From positions 541,001 through 605,000 of the forward strand of contig BSBK01008425.1 in assembly GCA_027943335.1 (NCBI GenBank): a DNA stretch of 64,000 bases. The letters are read 5' to 3'. Position numbers and translations under genes: made by a program. The notes beneath the pieces were generated by a model. It did no database searches. It saw only the letters and a program-made list of their open reading frames with translations, and was not told where the DNA came from. This DNA comes from Chamaecyparis obtusa (taxonomy: Eukaryota > Streptophyta > Pinopsida > Cupressales > Cupressaceae). This document shows positions 10,762-22,349 of the stretch, piece by piece (position 1 is the stretch's first letter; each line of letters starts with the position of its first letter).

Positions 10762-11390
10762 ATAATCTCAACTCCCTATTCTTCTTTCTGATAGGAACAA
10801 GGTTGGAAACCCAACTAGTATGCTTAATGGGGTAGATGATACCACTTTCTATCAATTTGAGCACTTCTCTATGCATAAGTGGCTCAAGCTTGGGATTAAC
10901 AGGCCTTTGCTTTTGCCTTACTAGTTTGGCATTAGGCTCTAATTCAATAGTGTGTTGAGCAAGGGCTGGATCAAAACCTTTGAGGTCTTCATATTGCCAT
11001 CCAAAAAAATCACTGAATTCTCTGAACAATTGGGTGCAAGCCTACTTTTCTGAATCAGTGTTTATCTTTCCAAATTGTAAACTTTTACCTAGTTCCAACT
11101 CTAATTCAACACAATGCTCTTGTTGAATTACCAGGCCAGCCTTGTTCTTCTTAACTTCATCATCCTTATTGAAGATAGTCTCTAAGGTGACAAGACCTCT
11201 AGGCATCTTATTAGAGTTAAGTTGTATGACTTGATCACCATAGTTTAGTGATAGCCTATCTTGATTATGTTTTGAGAAGACATCTTCTTCAAACAAGAAC
11301 TACAGAATTTTCTCATCATTGTCAAACACTTGCCAATTAGTATCATTATCAGGGATAGAAGGTCTGATAATCACTTTGATATGCTATTGG
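10721..11390 (-). pseudogene. Element C RT N terminus and linker from the extra RNase H
   Basis: The frame at 10721-11029 has DFFGWQYEDLKGFDPALAQHTIEL and VNPKLEPLMHREVLKLIESGIIYPI, the standard gypsy RT entry (FAWxYxDLxGIDPxxxxHxI, I-x-E-V-x-K-L-L-x-A-G-F-I). The frame at 11042-11296 is an acidic linker. Similar linker and entry sequences occur in element D at 21789-22295. Confidence 0.8.
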
Positions 11391-11391
11391 T

Positions 11392-12636
11392 CTATTTATT
11401 TTGAAATGCTATTAGGATATCATACTGAGATCCAACGGTATCTAATCTATCTGCATTTTGATTTAGCTTTCTAGGGATAGCAACAATATTGAAAGCACAA
11501 AAGTCTTCAATTGCATCCCAAACTCTATGTTTGTATGCTTTCATGGTGTCATTCTTGGTTGCACTTATCCCTCTCACTTGGTTGACTACTAACTCATTGT
11601 CACCATAAACTTTCAAGGCCTTAACCCCTCTTTTTCTAGCCCACTCCAGTCCATTCACAAGGCTTTCATATTCTGCAGTGTTGCTAGTGTAGGAGAAATT
11701 GAATTTGAAAGCTATATAGTATCTTTCTCCTTTTGGGGACACTAGCATAGCACCACCACTAGAACCATGTCTACTTCTAGCTCCATCAAAAAATAATTCC
11801 CAAACCTGATTGCTTTGATCCTTTGAATCAGTGTCTTCCTTGAAAAGTTTTGGTTCTATGGATCCACTTTCTTGTATCAAATAACTCCCCAAACCAAAAT
11901 CCCAAACAAGATTTTCGTCAGCCTCTGAAGCTATTTCATCTAGTAAAATATCAAATATGCTTTCTATTTTAGTGCTTACTTCTCCAATGGTTTGGAAATC
12001 ATTGTCATCAAATATGGGGCAATTTACATTAATGGTATTGGACACATATGGCTCTATATGGTGTGCTGCTAATGATTCTAACTTAATGGTAACCTTGGTA
12101 CCATATCTTGTGTGAAATAGCATGTGAGACCAATCACAAGATAGGTAGCCTCCTATCTTGGCCATGAACTCCCTTGACAAACACATTGCAAATAATGTAG
12201 GGAGATCTATGATATATATATCAAGGAGGATGGAAAAATTAGGACTAGCATGCAGGATCAGAATAGTATCCTTAGCCACACCTATAGTATTGACTGAGGA
12301 CCCATCAAGTTGTGTGACCTTCTTTTGGAAGGGTTCATATTTTAGTCCTAATTGGTCAGCCACCTTTTTAGGCATTACAGTGCTAGTAGCCCCACTATCT
12401 ACCATATAATTATGTACTAAATATTTTCCAATAATTAGAGATACATAAAAGGGAGGTGGTTTTGAGTTCCTACCTTGCATAGCATTGGCTTTGGAATTGC
12501 TACTTGGAGCCTCCTTTTCTTGATCAGTCATGGCCCTTTTCAAAATCTCAGGTTGCCCTGGAATAGCCAAAGAGTCCCACATAGACATAGTAATATTCAC
12601 CTTCTTCATGTTGTCTACAATGTTGAAAGGTGTCAT
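11392..12636 (-). pseudogene. Element C protease joined to an RNase H-like domain, upstream of RT
   Basis: This 414-codon open frame holds two domains. The retropepsin has its active site YMVDSGATSTV at residues 79-87 (Asp80). The second domain starts near residue 279 (WELFFDGA, Asp284) and continues through NTAEYESLVNGLEWA (Glu322/324), KVYGDNELVVNQV (Asp346) and LNQNADRL (Asp396). That is a full set of RNase HI-type acidic residues in the plant (archaeal-like) arrangement. The domain lies between protease and RT, while the usual gypsy RNase H is after RT. The stretch of about 190 residues between the domains is unfamiliar. This is the best preserved frame of the element but is cut off from both neighbours by stops. 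Confidence 0.85.
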
Positions 12637-12648
12637 AGTGTGTACTCT

Positions 12649-14045
12649 TTATTGTGCTTTTACTATGATGGGCTCCACCTCCTTGAGAGTCTGGCCCTCT
12701 TTGCTTGTAATGGTAGGAGCCCTCTTGAATGTGATAGGAGTAGCTAGCTGTACTTGCTCTACAGATGTAGTAGCTTTGGTACTAGAGTCTGCTCGCTCCA
12801 TATATTGAGATCTTCTCTTTGCTCTTGTATTAGAAGCAATAGAAAATTCATCATTGACTCCATTGAAGTCTGGCTGCTCCCAATTGAAAAGAGTAGTCTC
12901 ATTCTCTTGTGATTCTTGTTGAGGAACTGACCCACTAGATGAAGCCTCTGATTGAGCTTGTGAGGCATTTTGAACCATTAGTTCTTGGTTCATCCATCCA
13001 TTTGAACATGTAGCCTGATTATGAGGCTGATTACAAGGAGAACACCAGATTCACAAAATTAAGGAGTACAGGGTTGTATGGTTGGAATGGTCTTTGATTG
13101 AAATTTTGTCTTTGTCCTTGATAGCCTCCTTAGTATGGTGGCCTATTTTGTTGATAAGGCTATCCCTGATTCTGATATTGTTAATTGGGACCTTGGCCTT
13201 ATTTCTGAAAGGGCAGTCTGATTCCTTGCCCTTGTCTCTTTAGGTTTGTAACCTCTTTAGTCAAAGTCTGTAGCAAGTTTTCCATTTCTTGCTGACTAGT
13301 TTGTTGACTGTTCTTTACTTCTTGTAGCTCTTGAGAGAAACTTGCTTTTAGCTCTTGACCACTAGTACTAGCCTGAGGTGCTGATATGGTGGGAATAGGG
13401 GTAAATGGGGGTACTTGTGTGGGTGCCATGGGTTGAAGGCTAGGAAAGATAGGCATAGGTGGCCTTCTAGCTATCATACCTACCTGAATTAAACAATTTT
13501 CAGCCCTAACAACTATGTCAAAAGCCTAGGGTAAAGAGGTACCACCCATAGATTGAATCATGATAGAGATTTGACCATTCAAACTTTGCAAGTAATATAG
13601 GAAAGCATGGTCAGCTAATGGTGTCACATAGATTGGAATTCTATTCCATGTTTTGAGGAATCTACTATTGTAATCTATCATTTATTCTTGTGGGTCTCTT
13701 TTAATGGTTGTTAACTGCTCCACCAGAGACAAGTTATTTGATTTATCCTCAAAATACTTACTTAATGCATCCCTTAATTCATCCCATGAAGTAATGGAGC
13801 CATAGTTAAAGTTCTAAACCATTCAAGAGCCTTACCCTTGAGAGAGGCTGCTAATAATTCGGTGGCCACATCCTCTTGAGTTATGTTGTGTATGCTACAA
13901 ATAGTGGTCACATCTCTTATATGCTCAAAAGAAGTTGTTTTTCCTTCACCTGTGAAATTAGGTATACTCTTTAGTGCCACCAAGGGCACATCATGATGTT
14001 GAGTGAAGGCTAATGGACATCCTTGGTTGAAAGGTGCAAAAGAAA
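12649..14045 (-). pseudogene. Element C Gag and nucleocapsid region
   Basis: The frame at 13774-13989 has the Gag core IPNFTGEGKTTSFEHIRDV and LLAASLKGKALEWFRTL. The frame at 13199-13477 is Pro- and Gln-rich. Near 13020-13050 the minus strand encodes CSPCNQPHNQATC, a CX2CX3HX4C variant knuckle. The frame at 12649-12993 is the Gag-protease linker. Stops break it in several places. The Gag N terminus and leader lie between 14046 and the PBS. Confidence 0.75.
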
Positions 14046-14463
14046 ACTATCTAGCCATTGTAGGAGCTGTGATTTGAAGATTAAAAACTATGTGAGTTGT
14101 GTTTGATGTTGGATTTGAATCATCTTCTAGGTCTCTGGTTAGAGATCTTCCTCTTCTCCTGAGATGAAAGGGAAAGGGTGTTCTTTCTGAAGTATCAGGA
14201 GGTGTAGACTATACTCTCCTTGCAGGGGATGTTCTTTGAGTTGATCTACCTTTGTAGCTTCTTTTTGAAGGTAATTCTAAAAATTTAGTAGGCTTTGAGC
14301 TTCTAGTCTCAATCTTTCTCATAAACCTTGAACAAGGTTAGCCTGAATCTATGGAATTAGTGGAGTCACTAGATATACTTGATAAAAAAACTTTTAAAAG
14401 TTTATATTATGTAGTCAGTATATCAAAGATAGCATAACATTCAAACAATGAACATCTTATGTT

Positions 14464-14481
14464 GTCCCACCGAGCGTGCCA
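14464..14481 (-). promoter_or_regulatory. Element C primer binding site, non-Met type
   Basis: On the minus strand TGGCACGCTCGGTGGGAC starts four bases inside the LTR edge. It begins TGG, as expected for pairing with a tRNA 3' CCA. I cannot name the tRNA with confidence. It differs from the PBS of elements D and H. Confidence 0.65.
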
Positions 14482-14485
14482 GAAC

Positions 14486-16959
14486 TTTTATACACTAAGT
14501 TTGCATCCTTTTTTCAAGCTCTCTTGGTCTTGATAACCTAGTATAACATGGGAATTATCTCTAGGTGTGGGACCTATGCTAACTGAGATGAGACCTCCAG
14601 ATTCTAGGCTAGTTCCTCTTGGATAATCACCTAAATTTGCTTCTTGATATGAAAAGTAAACTCTTGAGGGGAAAGGGATATAAAGAATGCTTGAAAGGGA
14701 AAAGACTTGAAAGCAAATTATCCTAGTAGGTGATACATTGAAATGAAGGTATGAATTGCAACATAAAAAAATGGATTCAATGAATAAAATTAGGTCTAGG
14801 AGATCACAACTCACTGAATAGGCTTGCATAAATATTTCATAGAAGGGTCTGCAAATAAAAGGGGGTATTCAGGGAAAGAGTGAGATTCTTTCACAAACAA
14901 TAACACTCTTAGGTTTAGACAACAATCTATGACCTGCAAACAAACATTCACCTTTGCAACTAGGTATAGGAATGAGACAAGATTGTTAAGGGGTTGTAGT
15001 ATACCCACAAAAGCATTCACATGAAATCACCCACAAGAATACACATAAATTGAAAAAAGAGAGAGGGATCAAGGACCCTAAAAATATCACCGAAAAGCAT
15101 ATAAATACTGAATTCATTAAGAGACAATTCAGACAAGAAGTATAGGGACATAAAGAATGTCACAAAATACCTTACAATATCTGAATAATCAATGGGAATT
15201 TACAACTATAGAAGCTAGAGGGCAGAAAGAATACCACAAATGACTCTTAAGAAAGGAAAAATTTCTTTTACAATTGTCCAACCACCCGTCTCTAAAAGCT
15301 CCAAAAACATTATATACATCTCCTATTTTGCATGTAGGTAGGAGTCAAAACCTCCCTAGGGTTACATAGATTTTCAATAGAATAATCACTAATGCTAACT
15401 CGACCAGGTCTAGACATAAATGCATTGCTGCAACATCATAGCCGATCAGATATTTTGTTTGCATGCCCATCCCTATACTAGATTTTCCTGTAGACAAGCA
15501 ACCTTGATCCATCAACCTTCCTGCATAAAGTCTCATCATGAATGCTCAAAATGGTACTTCTCAGGGACAAGAATCAACCCAAGACAGCTGTCTAGACCTC
15601 CTCATCATCCTCTTCAACTGCAAATGTCCTGGAAACATAAATTCTCTAGCTACCTCTGATGCTCGCGGCATGTTGAATCAAATGCTAGAAAAAACTTTCT
15701 CAGAAATATTTAATTTTGAAAAACAAAGGCTAGCCGATCATTTTAAAATGTGGTCATCGATATCTTGCATTTCTCAGTGGACGAACGGCCTAGATCATCT
15801 TGTCAATAGTCACAAAACCCTACTAAAAAGTCAATGTCCTCATCAGCATATCACGACCAATGGGAGTCGAGCATGTCAGCACATCCATCAGTTTGGACCC
15901 ACCTGACCTTCTTTCCCTTTAGTCACCTAGTGAATGCATGACTAAAGGCATTCTCCAAGTCACGAAATGCTTCTCATAACCCTAGTCCGGTCAAGCGACT
16001 ATGGGAACATTGTAGTCACTGAATTTCTAAATCTTTTAGCTGACCCTGGTTACATCTTGTGAATAAGATAAAAGCCTTTACTCACCAAGTCATGAAATAT
16101 TTAGAGCATCACTATCTTATTACATGAATAAGCGACCAAAGGGAACCTATCAGAGCCACCAAATATTTTGTTAACCTTGGGCCTAGACTTGCCACTTGTC
16201 AATCTTCTATTCACTCTGACCACCTTATCAGCAAAACCTCTGCGACCTTTCTTACAATGGACCCACTACAACTTAGATTCCAATCTATCAGCGAGCACAT
16301 GATCTCATAGCCTCCAAATATTCCTCCCAATCATGCGCTAGCCATTGATCCTTTTAGAACTAGGACCCTACTAACACATCGGGTCCACCTGAAAATCTGA
16401 AGCACTGCATGAAATGAAGATCAATGATCGGTGTAAGATCTCATGTGTTAATAGAACTCCATGAGATTATACGCCAGCCATCGATCTTCTTGGCTAGGAC
16501 CCCGCAAGTCTTGACTGCCAAACATCTGGTGATTATGTGGCTGAAGAAAGAATTAGACCATTCACTAGATCACTAACTATTAAGGACTTGACTGCTAGGA
16601 ATAAGAGATTATGCGAACCACTGCATTCGCCAGTTTGCTGAAAGGAAAAGATAACCACTAGAAGACTTAGAGAACTAGCAACCGAAGGTTTTAAATGTGC
16701 ACATGGGAAATTTGAGAATTTAAGTGGCTGATAAAGTAATGGAAAATTAGAACATGGCCTAGGGTTTTCAAGGTTTTTTCTCAAACGATCATTTTTTCAA
16801 AAATTTAAACTCGCAGACCAGGGTATAAAATAAATTGTAGAGGCTAGAGAACAGGACATAAGCCCATGAAACTTTTAGGGGTGCTCGACAAGATTAAAAA
16901 TGCAGACCTTGGATAGAACTTAGCCAAATTTATATTGTATAGGGAAAAAATGGGTAACA
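14486..16959 (-). repeat. Element C 5' LTR (2474 bp)
   Basis: This is the full-length LTR of the element. It pairs with 5147-6982 but has an extra stretch at about 14953-15597 that the 3' LTR lacks. A TATA-like TATATAA on the minus strand (15310-15316) falls inside that stretch. The outer end is GGGTAACA, followed by the TSD GTTCC. The inner end reads TTTTATACACTAAG, without TG. Confidence 0.88.
15310..15316 (-). promoter_or_regulatory. Putative TATA box of element C 5' LTR
   Basis: TATATAA on the minus strand sits well inside the LTR and would place transcription start a few tens of bases downstream. It is a sequence match only. The segment is missing from the 3' LTR. Confidence 0.35.
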
Positions 16960-16985
16960 GTTCCCTACTACTTCTCCTTGTTCAT
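16960..16985 (-). pseudogene. 26-bp island of element B RT between elements C and D
   Basis: Between the C and D insertions lies GTTCC, sixteen unique bases, then TTCAT. The minus strand reads NEQGEVVG across it, which joins upstream copia GTKWVFRNKM (27171-27205) to downstream NKVRLVCKGY (5100-5146). This confirms both TSDs and shows that C and D hit the same copia RT within about twenty bases. Confidence 0.9.
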
Positions 16986-19143
16986 TGTTAGTAAATAGAT
17001 TTGTCCTTTCTTGTTTCTTGTGGAAATAACTCTTAATGCCCAAATGATGAACAATATCTGGTTACAATAGTTGAAAATCCATTTTCTGATTACCAACTTT
17101 TCTCTGAATTGGTAGGTATAGCTCCCTATGTGAATGGTATTCAAGGAATTATGTTTTGTTCCTAAAACTAATGCGGGGTATGCTCTTAACCTGAGAGAAG
17201 AAGAGGCAAACCAAATTAAGTCTAACCAGAACTTAATTCAGGCAAGAAAAGCTTTCTATCTATGAACCAAGTTGTAGAACTCACACATACTATGAATCCA
17301 TACACTCAGTGTTTAACCAATCTACAACAATTTCTAGCAGAAATATAAATGAAATGATTAAAGACTTCTAATGAATCCTTCTTCGAACACCCCAAAGCAC
17401 ATCCTATTGTGGTTTATTCATATCCTCATGACAAAAGAAAGAAACATCTTTCCTTTTCTTCTGTAATTTAGATTTAAAGAAAGAAACATAGAAGCAACAA
17501 CTTCTAACTAAATGGAACAAAAAATCATTGACATAAAACACTCTTCAATTGACTCTACAACATCAAGTCTCTTACACCAACAATTTTGTGGACCCCTATA
17601 TTAATTTTACTCCCAGTATTTATAGAGTTTACAATGTATAAAGTTCATAGAGACTGATGACCTTTCCACTTCCTAACTACAAAGAGATAGGAAACAAGTA
17701 ATTATGAACATACAATGAAGATGAAGCAATTTGACTTCATCCCTTCATCTATTTTGGCTTCCATAAGAGAAACTGAATAGTTCTATATTCTTTGCAGTCA
17801 TCCTAAAAATATCAGCGGCTCCATTCACAAAGTCAAGTTGAAATTCATATCTGAGAACTCTTTTTTTAAACAGCAAGAAGCTTTCCCCTTTGTAGGTCAT
17901 CACATGTTTCAAACACCTCTGAACTGCATAGTTTGTAGGTCGATCCTTCATCATTCACTATGAATTATCATTCTCCTCTGTCTACTTGATCGCTGCTTGC
18001 TTATTCTCATCGCCGATTTATGTTGTTGCATGATCACATGGTATTACTTTAATTCATGCAATCATGTGACCGCTCTATGATTGGTTCACATGGATCCAAC
18101 ATGGCACAATTACTTAACTTACATTTTATTTTCATTGACTTTTCTCACCACTCGGGCTTCCATCATCGCATCTACGCTGTTGGTGTAAGTGGGTCCCAGC
18201 AGAGTGTATTCACTGGCCCGAGTTCCCATTGTCGCATGATTGCATAGCAATATTTTAATTCATGTGATCATGCGACCGCTCTATGATTGGTGCCCATGGG
18301 TCCGCTGAGACAGGTGGCACCTTGTCGCTATTTCGCGTTTGCTATTTTTTGAGCATCTTTCTATTGTGCAATTCTAACCATCATTGGATTAAAACCTTGG
18401 TTGATTTAAACCGTCGATACGATGTCACAACTCAGGTCCCACTAAGAAACAGGGCCCACTAATCTACATGTGCTTAAATTCTTAACTTAAGTGCCTCTTT
18501 CCCACCTAACCGGTTGCACTTCATGCCTTGTCACATTATCGCAAGGTGGTTCTCTCAGTCATGCGATCATGCGACCACACCTACCACAAGGCTTTATTTT
18601 CAACATCAAACCACACACCGTTTTCACTATTTGGATCGTTGTGACTTGATGAATCATCCCGTACCTTTAAATGGTGAAAATCATCAACTATAGTTGACTG
18701 TTAAAAATGCCTAACTCAGCTCTGTCACATTGAAAAATGCATAGCCCAAGTTCTAAAAGAACTCATTTCATCACACACTCACTATCATATGAAGTAGAAT
18801 TTTGAATAATTCAATGCCAACTCTGTTACGACATCAATCACATGGAAAGTCTTTCCTTTGATGTCTGGAGATCATGATTCACAATCATCCTTTCATCTAA
18901 GAAAGAGAAACAATAGGAACATATAATCCTTGCCAGGTTGGGATCTATAACCTACCCATTATGACAAGACTTCCAAATAACCCACTCGGCTTATAAATGA
19001 GAGGGCAAGAGAAAGGGAAACCCGATAAGGATAGCCTACCTATGAAGGACATTAGACCTAGACTCAACCATGACCAGACCTAATTATGAGATCAAAATCT
19101 TCCACTTTGATAGCATGATTATGGGGTGAAAAGTGGGGCAACA
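16986..19143 (-). repeat. Element D 3' LTR (2158 bp)
   Basis: On the plus strand it runs from TGTTAGTAAATAG to AAGTGGGGCAACA. A TATAAATA box (minus strand) is at 17617-17624. It contains degenerate copies of the CATGCGATCATGCG inverted-repeat module best seen in the 5' LTR. Open frames inside it are chance. Confidence 0.92.
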
Positions 19144-19344
19144 GTTGGCTCTGACTGGGGACTTAAACATTCCCATGTTTAAGAAATGAATCCTGAATCT
19201 CTGGTTTCACAAAAAGGTAAACAAAGAGGGAAATGACACAACAAAACTAAAGCAAGAACAAAGGAAAAGGAAGCAAGGAAAAACAACTAACCTAGAAAAC
19301 ACAAAGGAGAAAAACACAACTATGTACAATACAGGGGTTACCTG

Positions 19345-20628
19345 TTTTCAATTTGCCATTTGATAAAGTTTCAAGTCCTAACCATTGAAGGTTAGTGGTA
19401 GTACCTCACCATCTTGATAAGACAACTTGAAAGAATTATTTCCCAATGCTTGATGAATCACAAATGGTCCTTTCCATAGGCTGTCAAACTTCTTATGCAT
19501 TCCTTTAGGAGCATTATGTTTATCCCACAGCAACACACTATCACCTATCATGAATTTCTATGGCCTTGCCTTCCTATCAAATATCTCCTTCACTTGCATC
19601 TGATGTTGAGTGATATGATCAACTATCTCTGCTCTTTCCTCTTCCAGCTTGCTCAAAAAAAGAATCCTTTTTTCTAGACCATCTTTATAGATGTCATCTT
19701 CAATCACCATCCTTAATTTTTTTGTGGCTAGTTCCAAAGGTAAAGGAAGGTTTGCTTCGGTCCCATAAACAAGCTCAAAAGGTGATATACCAATTTCTCT
19801 TTTTGGTGTTACCCTGTCTACCCACAATGCCTCATGAATCTTTTTATGCCAATTTTTCTGATTATCTGATACTAACTTCTTAACAATATTGATCAGATTT
19901 TTGTTGCTGGATTCAGCCTAGTCATTTCCTTGTGGGAAATAATCCATTGAATGACCAACAATAATTCCATACTCAAAACAAAAACTAGTGATTTCAAGTG
20001 AAGAAAAATAAGTGGCATTATCCATCACTAATTTAAGTGGAACACCAAACTGGACCAGTATATTTTCTTTAAGAAATTCACATACCACTTCAGAAGTTGT
20101 CACCTTTGTTGCCTTGGCTTCCACCCACTTGGTGAAGTAGTCAGTGGCGGTGATTATGTACCGATGACCAACACTGGATACTAGATTGATTGGCCTGATG
20201 AAATCAAGGCCCCATTGCTAGAAAGGTTCTTCAATAACGATAGGCTTCAATGGAAGAGCAGCTAATTAAGGACGCCCTGTAAACATTCTGCACTTTTCAC
20301 ACTTGGCTACCCAGGGATATGCATCTCTAAACATACTGGGCCAATAATAACATTGTCTCAGTATTTTAAATGTTGTTACTAAAGATGAAAAGTGCCCTCC
20401 ATAGGCCTCGTCAAGGAAAGTCTTCAATAATTTTTCCTACTGTTGCTTATCTACACATTTGAGGAAAGTACCATCAATTGCCTTCTTGAATAGCTTGCCA
20501 TCCCAGATCACAAACTTAGCTACCTTTAACCTGAGATCTCTTCTTTGTCTTGACATCATGCCTTCTGGACATTCTCCATACATTAGGAAGTAAGCAATGT
20601 CTTCAAACCATGTGTCCCGAAGACCCAC
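19345..20628 (-). pseudogene. Element D integrase
   Basis: From N to C: 20437-20628 has the region before and into the zinc domain (LFKKAIDGTFLKCV); then broken sequence; 19918-20124 has the core with LVMDNATYFSS (second catalytic Asp) and DYFPQGND; near 19900 AESS keeps the catalytic Glu after a stop; 19558-19827 has LWVDRVTPKREIGISPFELVYGTEANLP; and 19345-19557 gives DSVLLWDKHNAPKGMHKKFDSLWKGPFVI. All integrase parts are recognisable but split by stops. Confidence 0.88.
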
Positions 20629-20738
20629 AGCTAGAACTAGTTGTTTTTCTTCAGATCATTTTGGTTCTTTTTCAACTTTAGCCTCTGTAATTTCTCTACA
20701 CAAAGCATTACCCTTTATCAGTTTGGTAGGGTGAATTT

Positions 20739-21785
20739 CTATATCATATTCTTGTGTTTTGCTATCCATGAACCTCTGGTATTGCATCCCACCTCTTGCT
20801 GTGTCAGCACACTTTTCACTGCTACATCTGGCACATAAACTACAGAATGTGAATGCAAGATGTAAAATCTAAAGTTTTTCAATGCCTTGACTATTGAAAA
20901 TGCATGCTTTTCAATTTGAGAATATTTTAACTCATTATTTTTCAGAGGAACGCTCATAAAAGCAATTGGAGCTTGTATGTCTTCATCATTTTTTTGCATT
21001 AGTATGGCGGATAATGTATGTTCGGAGGCATAACAATAAATAATAAAATCTCTGCTATAATCCAGATGACATAATACTGGAGCATGAGCAATGGCATTTT
21101 TAATATTTTGAAAAGCTTGCTTACCTTCTTCACTCCACTTAAAATTTGAATTACCTTTGATCATATCTATGATGCATTTAGTTGTTTCAGCAAAGTCTGG
21201 TACAAAACACCTCAGGAAATTGACTTGGCCAAAGAATGATTTAACTCCCATTTTATTTACTGGCAAACTTAATCTTCTGATGGATTCAACATGCTTCGGA
21301 TCAATTTTGATTCCTTCTTGAGAAACTATATGGCCAAGAAGTTTTCCTTCTGTTACACAAAACACAGACTTCTTTGGATTGAGAGAAATCCCATCATCTC
21401 GACATCTCTGCAATACTTTTCTCAAATCCTCAATGTGATCCTTTATTTTCTTTGAGAATATAGTAAGATCATCTAAATATATTACTATGATTTGATCCTT
21501 CAAATCAGAAAATGTCTTACTCATGCATCTCTGAAAGGTGGCACCATCATTGATGAGCCCAAAAGGCATCCGATGGTATGCATATGTACCCCATGGTGTG
21601 GTAAATGCCATCTTATGCTGATCTTTTTCTTCAACTTCAACCTGATTGTAACTGGAAAATCCATCAAGCATGGACATCATTTCTGATCTAGCCACTATCT
21701 GCAGCAAGTAATCCATATTGGGAAGTGCAAAGTTATCCTTAAGAGATGCCTGATTCAAATTCTGGAAATCAACACAAATTCTGAT
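20739..21785 (-). pseudogene. Element D reverse transcriptase and RNase H
   Basis: The 339-codon frame at 20739-21758 holds most of RT and the following RNase H. Visible motifs are SMLDGFSSYNQV, TTPWGTYAYHRMPFGL, the intact catalytic IYLDDLTIFS, LLGHIVSQEGIKIDP and the thumb VNFLRCFVPDFA. The RNase H starts APVLCHLDYSRDFIIYCYASEHTLSAIL, where the usual first Asp (YxDAS) reads CYAS, and ends VKALKNFRFYILHSHSVVYV. A Tyr in place of the Asp would cripple RNase H. A stop cuts off the RT N terminus (21760-21790, QNLNQASLKD side). Confidence 0.9.
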
Positions 21786-21788
21786 TTC

Positions 21789-22295
21789 TCAGTTCTTCTT
21801 CCGCACTGGCACTATATTAGCTATCCATGTGGAGTGATAGGATAAATGATTCGAGCTTTCAGCATCAGGCTTCAAAGGAATCTGATGTTTCACTTTTCCA
21901 CCTCCATAGATTTTCAAATCTTTGTAGCTCCAAGCAAAAATGTCTTTGTATTCTAGAAAGAGTAGCCTGGTAGCTTCTTTCTCTTCAAGCGAACAACATT
22001 TACCAATATTAATCAACTTAGGATTATCATTATCACCAATATTTACTCCTTCATACTCACTAGTGTTAGGCTCTTTTCTTACTCTTTTCTATTTTATATA
22101 AGCATCATGCCTATTAAACAACTTCTCTAAAGATACAAAATAAGGAGGAACAATATCACCTAGTACTTGAACTTCATTAACTTGCTTTTCATTTAATCCA
22201 TGGCTGGAACGTTCCTCATCTTTTTCATGCTGATATTCATAACTGATTTTGCCATTTTCAAGAAACAATTGCAAGCTTTTGTCATCCTCAAACAT
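21789..22295 (-). pseudogene. Element D RT entry and acidic linker
   Basis: The frame at 21789-22016 contains LLFLEYKDIFAWSYKDLKIYGGGKVKHQIPL and ends WIANIVPVRKKN, the RT entry block; part of it appears deleted. The frame at 22089-22295 is linker. Both lie in the same frame as the RT downstream, separated by stops. Confidence 0.75.
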
Positions 22296-22349
22296 CTTCC
22301 ATGAATCTATATTATCTGGGATAGCAGCTCGATATACAACTTCAATCTA

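Larger units (their letters stand above)
5147..16959 (-). mobile_element. Element C: Ty3/gypsy (Tat-like) retrotransposon with unequal LTRs
   Basis: C has LTRs at 5147-6982 (3') and 14486-16959 (5'). The TSD GTTCC is at 5142-5146 and 16960-16964. Internal minus-strand order is Gag, CCHC-like knuckle, protease, RNase H-like domain, RT, RNase H, integrase. A plus-oriented solo LTR interrupts the integrase. The target is copia element B. The extra RNase H-like domain, long LTRs and non-Met PBS suggest the Tat branch; that placement is inference. Many stops make it non-functional. Confidence 0.92.

Noticed and set aside
12475..12808. Overlapping plus-strand frames opposite element C Gag
   Set aside because: They overlap the minus-strand Gag-protease region and show no motif; they are antisense shadows.
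17745..17954. A 69-codon frame repeated at 25771-25980
   Set aside because: It is part of the duplicated LTRs of element D, downstream of its TATA-like box. No domain or upstream signal supports a gene.
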